Source: an uncultured Gammaproteobacteria bacterium (GTDB lineage: Bacteria; Pseudomonadota; Gammaproteobacteria; UBA9214). From it: 5,928 bases of DNA. The notes under the pieces were generated by a model. The model saw nothing but the letters and a program-made list of their open reading frames with translations, searched no databases and was not told the origin of the DNA. The stretch is taken from NCBI GenBank assembly GCA_905480305.1, contig CAJQPV010000174.1:1-5928 (forward strand), in the 5' to 3' direction. Below are positions 1 through 5,289 of the stretch, in pieces (position 1 is the first letter of the stretch; every line of letters starts with the position of its first letter). The position numbers and the translations under genes are program-made.

Positions 1-15
1 TAGAGGGGTGCCCTG

Positions 16-47
16 ACACGGCCGGCAACCTGTGATGCCGGCCGTGT
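16..47 (-). terminator. GC-rich hairpin downstream of the exported-protein gene (possible terminator)
   Basis: Positions 16-27 and 36-47 are perfectly complementary, giving a 12-bp, very GC-rich stem with an 8-base loop. It begins 14 bases past the stop codon (62-64) of the minus-strand gene, where a transcription terminator is expected. No T-run follows on either strand, so it is not a classic intrinsic terminator. It could instead protect the 3' end, act with Rho, or serve a gene to the left of the window. Confidence 0.45.
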
Positions 48-61
48 GAGGGCGAGGTCGT

Positions 62-685
62 TTATTTGGCGGGTTCCAGTGAAATGGCCATCGCCTCGGT
101 GTATGTTACTTCAACAATATCGCCTTTCTTCAGTTCTTTCAGATAGTGTTGCAGCTCGGGCGAGTTCTCCAGGGAGATCTTGCGCAGTCCGCGGTCGGGG
201 CTGAGGAAGGTGATGAACTTCTGGATGGGGTCAACAAACATGACCTCGGCACGGCGTTTTACCTGTAAGCCAATCGCGCCACCGGGTTTGTCGCCTTCCG
301 GCCTGGTAGTCTTGACGCCGCTGACCGTTGTGTCGAGGGTGGTATTCTCGTCTACTTTCACCAGCTCTGCGATCGCGCTTCGGTAATACTGGATGTCAAC
401 CAGGTCGCCGACCTTGACCTGCGGCAGGTTCTTCACCTGGTCGGTTACCTGTATGACGGCTGAATTGCCTTGCGGTCCCTGAATGGTAACCAGGTGTCTT
501 TCCATGTCGACCGCTGTTACCGTGGCAGTGGCTTCAATCAGGGTGGCAGAGTTCATCCCCACCGGAGGGGGTACGCGATTGTCCGGTGACATGTCAATGT
601 AATCCATTTCAGGATCGTTTGCGGCCATTGCAGATACCGATGTCATCAGTATCGAGCAGGCGATAAGTAATTTGAAGCTTTTCAT
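62..685 (-). CDS. Exported protein with two tandem copies of a small beta-rich domain, function unknown
   Basis: I do not recognise a named family for this 207-residue protein. It starts with a Sec signal peptide: Lys at 2 and 5, a hydrophobic stretch at about 6-19, and an Ala-Met-Ala cleavage site near residues 19-21, so the mature protein should be periplasmic. The mature part holds two similar segments, about 50-110 and 144-205. Each runs Ala-x-Val, Val-Asp, a strand with Thr, a Gly/Asp turn, then Lys-x-Gly-Asp-(Leu/Ile)-Val-(Asp/Glu)-(Ile/Val) and a Tyr-containing strand ending in an Ala-Ile-type motif. A Thr/Pro/Gly-rich linker (about 112-140) joins them. This pattern suggests two small beta-barrels, perhaps OB-like, for binding or scaffolding; that is inference. 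No catalytic motif or transmembrane helix beyond the signal is visible. The start has a strong ribosome-binding site (693-700). The gene follows pdxH on the same strand after 183 bases, so it may have its own promoter. Confidence 0.85.
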   Translation of the reverse strand: MKSFKLLIACSILMTSVSAMAANDPEMDYIDMSPDNRVPPPVGMNSATLIEATATVTAVDMERHLVTIQGPQGNSAVIQVTDQVKNLPQVKVGDLVDIQYYRSAIAELVKVDENTTLDTTVSGVKTTRPEGDKPGGAIGLQVKRRAEVMFVDPIQKFITFLSPDRGLRKISLENSPELQHYLKELKKGDIVEVTYTEAMAISLEPAK

Positions 686-692
686 TTCAGAT

Positions 693-700
693 CTCCCTTT
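693..700 (-). promoter_or_regulatory. Strong Shine-Dalgarno site of the exported-protein gene
   Basis: On the minus strand this reads AAAGGGAG and sits 7 bases before the ATG at 685. It fixes the start of the exported-protein gene. It is the only textbook ribosome-binding site in the window; the other starts have weak ones or none. Confidence 0.75.
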
Positions 701-803
701 GTGATAGACGTCCTGATTGCTGTTGCACGGTTACAAATCCCCGGCTGTCCGGTTATGTGGAACCTGGTGTTTTTTGATGTGTTGCCGCTTTTCAACAGCT
801 GTC

Positions 804-844
804 AGGCAGCCTGTTAATGATAGTCGAGCTTTTACAGGCTGTCT
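804..844 (-). repeat. Inverted repeat between pdxH and the exported-protein gene
   Basis: Positions 804-814 pair with 834-844 over 11 bp (one G-U), with a 19-base loop. It lies 25 bases past the pdxH stop codon. No T-run follows on either strand, so it is at best a weak or Rho-assisted terminator for pdxH. It could equally be an mRNA-stabilising stem-loop. The rest of the 183-base gap (686-868) shows no convincing promoter pair that I could find, although the exported-protein gene may need one. Confidence 0.35.
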
Positions 845-868
845 ATCTGGTGGTGGGGTTTATGAATA

Positions 869-1510
869 TCAGGGCGCGCGGCGTTCTATTGTCCAGCCGG
901 TTGTATCTCTCACATAGACAAAACGGTCGTGCAGCCTGCAATCACGCGCTTGCCAGAACTCGATCTCAAACGGCGTCACGCGGTAGCCACCCCAGAAAGA
1001 GGGCAGTGGGATTTCGCCTTCGGCAAACCTGCGTTTGATCTCGTCGACCTTGGCGTTCAGCAGGGAACGCGATGAAATTACCTGGCTCTGGGTCGAGGCC
1101 CAGGCGCCAATCTGACTGCCGCGCGGGCGCGATGCGAAATACTTCATGGATTCAGCCGTCGGTACTTTTTCAGCATGGCCGGTGATCTTGACCTGCCGGC
1201 CCAGGGCAACCCACGGAAATAGCAGACCGACCTTGCTATTGGCAGCCAGTTGTTGCGCCTTGGCACTCTCATAGTTGGTGTAGAAAACAAAGCCGGAGAC
1301 GTCATAAAATTTCAGTAGTACGGTGCGTATCCATGGCTGGCAGTCTGCATCTGTCGTGGCAAGACTCATAGCGTTGGGTTCGGCGATGCCTGAATCAATA
1401 GTCTCTGCGTACCAGGTTTCAAATTGCCTGATCGGATCGGGATTCAGGCTGTCGCGTTTTAGTCCTTGCGACATCCACTGTGAGCGAAGTTCTTCGGGGT
1501 TGTCAGTCAT
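869..1510 (-). CDS. pdxH: Pyridoxamine/pyridoxine 5'-phosphate oxidase
   Basis: This FMN-dependent cytosolic homodimer oxidises pyridoxamine or pyridoxine 5'-phosphate to pyridoxal 5'-phosphate, with O2 as acceptor, in vitamin B6 synthesis and salvage. At 213 residues it is close to the E. coli enzyme (218). Recognisable motifs are Arg62-Thr-Val-Leu-Leu-Lys67 and Tyr77-Thr78-Asn79 (FMN site), Gln106, Tyr124 with Arg128 and Ser132 (substrate phosphate contacts by family alignment), the Pro-Leu-Pro-Ser-Phe-Trp-Gly-Gly block at 168-175, Trp186, Arg192-Leu-His194, Arg196, and the typical C-terminus ending Arg-Ala-Pro. One oddity is that the usual Ser-Arg-Lys after the Tyr-Thr-Asn motif is Ser-Ala-Lys here (Ala83). 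The start at 1510 gives the normal family N-terminus, although no good Shine-Dalgarno precedes it. The gene is divergent from the ThDP-enzyme gene, and a promoter candidate lies at 1566-1594. Confidence 0.97.
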   Translation of the reverse strand: MTDNPEELRSQWMSQGLKRDSLNPDPIRQFETWYAETIDSGIAEPNAMSLATTDADCQPWIRTVLLKFYDVSGFVFYTNYESAKAQQLAANSKVGLLFPWVALGRQVKITGHAEKVPTAESMKYFASRPRGSQIGAWASTQSQVISSRSLLNAKVDEIKRRFAEGEIPLPSFWGGYRVTPFEIEFWQARDCRLHDRFVYVRDTTGWTIERRAP

Positions 1511-1565
1511 GGGGAAACAATACTTGCAGGGCGACGGGGAATAAAGGGCATGATCGGAAATATTT

Positions 1566-1594
1566 TATTTATGCCGTTGTTGCGCTGTGGTCAA
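1566..1594 (-). promoter_or_regulatory. Sigma-70-type promoter candidate for pdxH
   Basis: On the minus strand, TTGACC (1594-1589, five of six matches to the -35 consensus) is followed by a 17-base spacer and TAAATA (1571-1566). The -10 is a weak match, but the spacing is ideal and the surroundings are AT-rich. The start point would fall near 1559, giving a leader of about 50 bases before the pdxH ATG. Confidence 0.5.
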
Positions 1595-1692
1595 AGCGGC
1601 GACCCGCCAGGGCATCGCGACAACAGGCCCGGGGGCAGTTCAACAATGAAGTTTCTGTGGTGAATCGACGGGGGCTATTTTAAGCATTTGAA

Positions 1693-1698
1693 TATAAT
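1693..1698 (+). promoter_or_regulatory. Perfect TATAAT, possible -10 element for the ThDP-enzyme operon
   Basis: An exact TATAAT lies in an AT-rich tract (about 1680-1715), 104 bases before the ThDP-enzyme start. No good -35 hexamer sits 16-18 bases upstream, where the sequence is G-rich. It may be an activator-dependent promoter or a chance match in AT-rich DNA. Confidence 0.35.
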
Positions 1699-1774
1699 GA
1701 ATAAATTAAATTATCCGGGGCGGGCGGGTATTAGTCGGAGATATGTGAAAAATTGCGCTGTGCTATTACAATAG
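1697..1774 (+). other. Possible 25-codon leader ORF ahead of the ThDP-enzyme gene
   Basis: An ATG at 1697 opens a 25-codon frame ending in TAG at 1772-1774, inside the hairpin at 1753-1779. The last codons read Ala-Val-Leu-Leu-Gln. A short ORF that stops inside a terminator-like stem recalls attenuator leader peptides of branched-chain amino-acid operons. However, the ATG overlaps the TATAAT, so transcription from that -10 would start downstream of it. There is also no Shine-Dalgarno site. It is likely fortuitous unless a promoter lies further upstream. Confidence 0.15.
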
Positions 1775-1789
1775 CGCGAAATATTTTTT
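1753..1789 (+). terminator. Terminator-like hairpin with T-run in the leader of the ThDP-enzyme gene
   Basis: Positions 1753-1761 pair with 1771-1779 (9 bp, two G-U pairs, with a GCGC core) around a 9-base loop. An AATA spacer and six Ts (1784-1789) follow. The structure ends 13 bases before the ATG at 1803, so it is in the 5' leader rather than after a gene. It could be an attenuator or a structure that gates translation. An alternative compact stem is 1762-1767 with 1770-1775, which could also serve as a protein-binding palindrome. The 4-base gap before the T-run makes it a suboptimal intrinsic terminator. Confidence 0.4.
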
Positions 1790-1802
1790 CAGTCGTGTAT
1801 TC

Positions 1803-3473
1803 ATGAAAATCCAAGTCAGCGAACTGATCGTAAAGTATCTGGAGAAGCTGGGTATCGAGTTTATCTTCGGTATGCCCGGTGCGCATATTCTGCCGGTGTA
1901 TGACAGCCTGTATCACTCCAGCGTCAAGAGCGTGCTGGTCAAGCATGAACAGGGCGCGTCATTTATGGCGAGTGGTTGTGCGCGGGCATCGGGAAAGATC
2001 TCGGCCTGCATCACCACCGCAGGGCCGGGTGCAACCAACCTGGTGACCGGCATTGCCAGCGCTTATGCCGACAAACAGCCAATCCTGGTGATAACCGGCG
2101 AGACCTCAACGCATATTTTTGGCAAGGGCGGCCTGCAGGAAAGTTCGGGCGAGGGCGGCAGCATAGATCAAAGTGCACTGTTCCAGGGAATTACCCGCTA
2201 CCACAAGGTGGTTGAGCGTACCGATTACCTGGCAAATGTCCTGAACCAGGCATCGAAAGCCTTGTTCTCTGACAGCCCGGGGCCGGTGTTGCTGAGTTTT
2301 CCTTTTAACGTTCAAAAGGAACTCGTTGATGCTGACCTGCTTGATAGCGTGATGACTGAAAAACCCTCCTATGTCATGTATGAAAACATCCAGTCGATCA
2401 ATGCGTTGACGGACATGATTATGGAAGCGCGAAATCCGGTAATTGTTGCGGGTTACGGCTGCATAAAATCAGGCGCACAGGAGCTGGTATCCGAGCTGAG
2501 TGATTCGCTGAATATTCCGGTAACCAGCAGCATGAAGGGAAAGGGTGTTATCAGCGAGCAGTCTGCGCTGTCGCTCGGCAGCCTCGGGGTTACCTCGACC
2601 GGTTACGCCTACAAGTATATTGTTGATAATGCCGATGCCATTATTTTTCTGGGGGCGGGCTTTAACGAACGCACCAGTTACCTGTGGGATAAAACCCTGC
2701 TTGAAAACAAGAAAATCGCACAGATAGACAGTAACCCGGAACAATTACAGAAGGTCTTCAAGGCCGATGTGGCTATCACTGCTGATATCAAGGCGGCACT
2801 GACGGGTGTCTTGAATAACCTTGATGCGCAAGGTGTGGATCGCGATGCAGCACGCAAGCACATTGCGGCGAATGATTCGGTTGAAAAGCGTGATGCCGGC
2901 AGCAGCGAAGTCTTTCAGTCCGGTTTTGCGCTGGTAGAGAAATTCTTCAAACAACTGGAAAAGAAGTTTGAAAAAGACCTGGTCGTGTTCGATGACAACA
3001 TGATTTTCGCGCAAAACTTTTTTAATGTCTCCGCCGCTAACCGCTTTTATCCAAACTCCGGAATTTCTTCGCTGGGGCATGCGATTCCGGCTGCTATTGG
3101 GTCACGCTTTGCGGTGCACAAGCCAACCATTGCCATTATTGGTGACGGTGGTTTCCAGATGTGTTGCATGGAGCTGATGACAGCGGTCAATTATGATCTG
3201 CCGGTTACCGTGGTGATGTTCAATAATTCCACCATGGGACTGATCCGGAAAAACCAGCACCAGGGTTACGGGCAACGCTTTATTGATTGCGATTTTTCCA
3301 ACCCGGATTATTCGCTGCTGGCAAAATCATTCGGTATCGATTTCCAGCACGTTGAAACCCTTGAAGACCTGGATCGTGTGTTCGAAAAAACAGATTTTAT
3401 TGCCGGCAGCAACCTGATTGAAATCATGCTGGACAAGGAACTGTTCCCGAATTACAGCTCGCGTCGTTCCTGA
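1803..3473 (+). CDS. Thiamine-diphosphate-dependent enzyme of the acetolactate synthase family, substrate unknown
   Basis: At 556 residues this has the usual three-domain length and order: an N-terminal pyrimidine-binding domain (about 1-170), a central domain (about 190-340) and a C-terminal diphosphate-binding domain (about 375-545). The catalytic Glu49 is in a His-Glu-Gln motif, and Ala-Gly-Pro-Gly-Ala-Thr-Asn occupies 73-79. The ThDP/Mg motif begins Gly447-Asp448-Gly449 and ends at Asn474-Asn475. The fold chemistry is decarboxylation of a 2-ketoacid with optional carboligation. True acetohydroxyacid synthases have Arg in the GARFDDR-type motif and Trp in the MVRQW-type motif, which bind the acceptor ketoacid. 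Here these positions are Gly286 and Asn484. No small-subunit gene follows, and a glycosyltransferase-like gene begins 13 bases later. A specialised role, perhaps in sugar or glycoconjugate metabolism, is therefore likelier than valine/isoleucine synthesis. ATG 1803 is the only canonical start in the open frame and matches the family N-terminus; no Shine-Dalgarno site is visible. Confidence 0.9.
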   Translation: MKIQVSELIVKYLEKLGIEFIFGMPGAHILPVYDSLYHSSVKSVLVKHEQGASFMASGCARASGKISACITTAGPGATNLVTGIASAYADKQPILVITGETSTHIFGKGGLQESSGEGGSIDQSALFQGITRYHKVVERTDYLANVLNQASKALFSDSPGPVLLSFPFNVQKELVDADLLDSVMTEKPSYVMYENIQSINALTDMIMEARNPVIVAGYGCIKSGAQELVSELSDSLNIPVTSSMKGKGVISEQSALSLGSLGVTSTGYAYKYIVDNADAIIFLGAGFNERTSYLWDKTLLENKKIAQIDSNPEQLQKVFKADVAITADIKAALTGVLNNLDAQGVDRDAARKHIAANDSVEKRDAGSSEVFQSGFALVEKFFKQLEKKFEKDLVVFDDNMIFAQNFFNVSAANRFYPNSGISSLGHAIPAAIGSRFAVHKPTIAIIGDGGFQMCCMELMTAVNYDLPVTVVMFNNSTMGLIRKNQHQGYGQRFIDCDFSNPDYSLLAKSFGIDFQHVETLEDLDRVFEKTDFIAGSNLIEIMLDKELFPNYSSRRS

Positions 3474-3486
3474 TTCCGGCAACTCC

Positions 3487-5289
3487 ATGCCCGCATTCTC
3501 CTGTCCGGTACTCGAGCGCTGCCTGCGCTTGCATATCGATACCGCTGCTGCCGACGGGATAGTCCTGCAATTGCCCGTTAATGATGCCGACGCTTTATAC
3601 AATCTGTATGACCGGGCCATCGTATTGCTTGAACGTGCATTGTGGAACTCCGGTCTTTCGCAGCCGTTGCTTGATGATTACCATGCCCTGTTTGTTGAGC
3701 TGGAAGCGCATATTATGGCTGCCGGCGATGATTTTCGGCACCGCTTTGTGGTGGTGGTGCCGGTGGCCGATCGACCGCAGCAGCTAGGTGCCTGCCTGCA
3801 GAGCCTGATCGGTATGCTGCAGGCTTTTCAGTATGGCAGGGGGGCGGCGATGCTTTCGGAAAGCCTCTCGGTTGTCATTGCCGATGACAGTCGTGAACAG
3901 GCGCATATTGCGGAAAACCGGTTGATTGCGACAGCAACTGAACAGCAGGGCCTGCCGGTAACGTATTTCGGTTTGCAGGAGCAGCAGGCACTGCTGGCGA
4001 GCATCACGCAGGATGAGCGGCAGGCATTGCGTAACGTAATTGGAGAAGCTGCAGTGGAGGCCTTTTATCACAAGGGCGCCTCCGTGATGCGTAATATTAC
4101 CAGCCTGTTGTTACATCGAATGGCACAGCAGGATGAAGACCTGCTGTTTCTGTTTGTAGACAGTGATGAGCAGTTCCATGCCTGTACAGATCCGTCTCGC
4201 AAAGTATTTACAACCAATTATTTTTATCATATTGATCGTATCTTCAGGCAGGGCAATGTGCAGGTGCTGACCGGCAAGGTGGTTGGCGACCCGCCGGTAT
4301 CACCGGCCGTGATGGCGGCTACCTTGCTGGATGACGCCGTCTGTTTTCTTGAAGAACTTGCGGCGCTGGATGCCACTGCGACCTGCAGCTTTCATGGCTG
4401 CAGTGCTGCAACGGTAGATGCCGCCTACCATGACATGGCAGGGTTATTTGGTTTTACACCATCAGACAAGCCGTTTCGATTTCAATGCGGTCTTGCAGGA
4501 ATGCATAACCATGCGGCCTGCCTGGCGGGTTTTGCTGGCAGGCTGAATGGCTTTTTTGATGGTGAACACCCGACGCGAATGACCGCTTACCGGCATACGG
4601 ATGTTGAAGCCGGTGTCTCGGCAGCGCGAACCGTGTATACCGGGAACTATGTATTGTCAGCGGCGGCATTACAGTATTTCATTCCTTTTGCCGGGCTCGG
4701 CTTGCGCATGGCTGGCCCGGTACTCGGGCGTCTTCTTCAGTCAGGGATTGGCGAGGCCTTTGTGGCAGCAAACTTGCCTTTCTCTCATACCCGAACGCTA
4801 CGGCAGAGCGGCAGTGCCGAGTTTCGGACGGGGATTGATCGCAGCTCGGCGCTGGTTGATCTGTCGGGTGAGTTCGAGCGCCAGTTCTTTGGTGATGTCA
4901 TGCTGTTTACGGTCATTGAGCTGGTAGCGGAAGCATATCCGGTGGTGATGCCTGATGCGGCCCGTGTTAGTGACGTTGTGCGTGCAACACAGTCACGGCT
5001 GCGTGAGGCCTATGCTGCGAACCAGTCGCGGCTGCTGCAACGCCTGGTTGCGCTTGAGGCCTTGCTGGAGTCTCCCGATTGCTGGTGGTCTGTTGTAGCA
5101 GAATTTGCCGATACACGTGCCTTGCTGGAACAGTTTATTGCGTCCCTGCATGCCAACTTTGACTTGCAAGCGAATGCTTTTCGCCTGCTCGACGATGAAA
5201 TGCATTGCAATGAGCGTCATCGGGCAATAGTCGAGGCGCTGCTGGCTTATCAGGCAGATCGTGAAAGCTGGTGCCGGTTATTAGCTTAA
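3487..5289 (+). CDS. Large GT-A-like glycosyltransferase, acceptor and product unknown
   Basis: This is a 600-residue protein with no signal peptide or clear transmembrane segment, so probably cytosolic. Residues 1-85 are mostly helical with no recognised motif. A GT-A-type nucleotide-sugar core seems to begin at about 86: a Val-rich strand ending Pro-Val-Ala-Asp-Arg-Pro (92-97), Val-Val-Ile-Ala-Asp-Asp-Ser (129-135), Lys-Gly-Ala-Ser-x-Met-Arg-Asn (196-203), and Phe-Val-Asp-Ser-Asp-Glu (223-228), where Asp225/Asp227 form a DxD metal motif. Further blocks look conserved in style but I cannot assign them: a Cys/His-rich patch (300-316), Tyr-Thr-Gly-Asn-Tyr (384-388), Gly-Leu-Arg-Met-Ala-Gly-Pro (405-411), and Asn-Leu-Pro-Phe-Ser-His (429-434). 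A helical region (about 490-600) ends the protein. ATG 3487 is preferred over TTG 3418, which would overlap the upstream gene by 56 bases; neither has a good ribosome-binding site. The 13-base spacing suggests co-transcription with the ThDP gene and perhaps reinitiation. The family call rests on motifs only. Confidence 0.75.
   Translation: MPAFSCPVLERCLRLHIDTAAADGIVLQLPVNDADALYNLYDRAIVLLERALWNSGLSQPLLDDYHALFVELEAHIMAAGDDFRHRFVVVVPVADRPQQLGACLQSLIGMLQAFQYGRGAAMLSESLSVVIADDSREQAHIAENRLIATATEQQGLPVTYFGLQEQQALLASITQDERQALRNVIGEAAVEAFYHKGASVMRNITSLLLHRMAQQDEDLLFLFVDSDEQFHACTDPSRKVFTTNYFYHIDRIFRQGNVQVLTGKVVGDPPVSPAVMAATLLDDAVCFLEELAALDATATCSFHGCSAATVDAAYHDMAGLFGFTPSDKPFRFQCGLAGMHNHAACLAGFAGRLNGFFDGEHPTRMTAYRHTDVEAGVSAARTVYTGNYVLSAAALQYFIPFAGLGLRMAGPVLGRLLQSGIGEAFVAANLPFSHTRTLRQSGSAEFRTGIDRSSALVDLSGEFERQFFGDVMLFTVIELVAEAYPVVMPDAARVSDVVRATQSRLREAYAANQSRLLQRLVALEALLESPDCWWSVVAEFADTRALLEQFIASLHANFDLQANAFRLLDDEMHCNERHRAIVEALLAYQADRESWCRLLA

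Noticed and set aside
656..685. Lipobox-like Leu-Ile-Ala-Cys at residues 7-10 of the exported protein
   Set aside because: The Cys is only ten residues from the start, too close for a lipoprotein signal with a proper hydrophobic core. An Ala-Met-Ala signal-peptidase I site follows at the normal distance.
761..776. Six-T run at 770-775 as a plus-strand terminator
   Set aside because: No stable stem precedes it, and no plus-strand gene ends nearby.
817..1038. Plus-strand ORF of about 73 codons antisense to the end of pdxH
   Set aside because: Most of it is antisense to conserved PdxH C-terminal sequence. The product is basic and shows no motif.
2745..3080. 111-codon minus-strand ORF inside the ThDP gene
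   Set aside because: It is antisense to strongly conserved ThDP-enzyme coding sequence, has no recognisable motif, and behaves as a shadow frame.
1803..3473. Calling the ThDP gene ilvB, ilvI or ilvG
   Set aside because: The overall fold fits, but the acceptor-site Arg and Trp are replaced and there is no adjacent small-subunit gene. A specific symbol would overstate the evidence.
3418..3486. TTG at 3418 as the start of the glycosyltransferase, adding 23 residues
   Set aside because: It would overlap the end of the ThDP gene by 56 bases, has no ribosome-binding site, and the extra residues look like an out-of-frame reading of the upstream gene. ATG 3487 fits better.
4601..4927. 108-codon plus-strand ORF within the glycosyltransferase gene
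   Set aside because: It is an alternative frame of a long gene that includes motif-bearing sequence, with no independent evidence.
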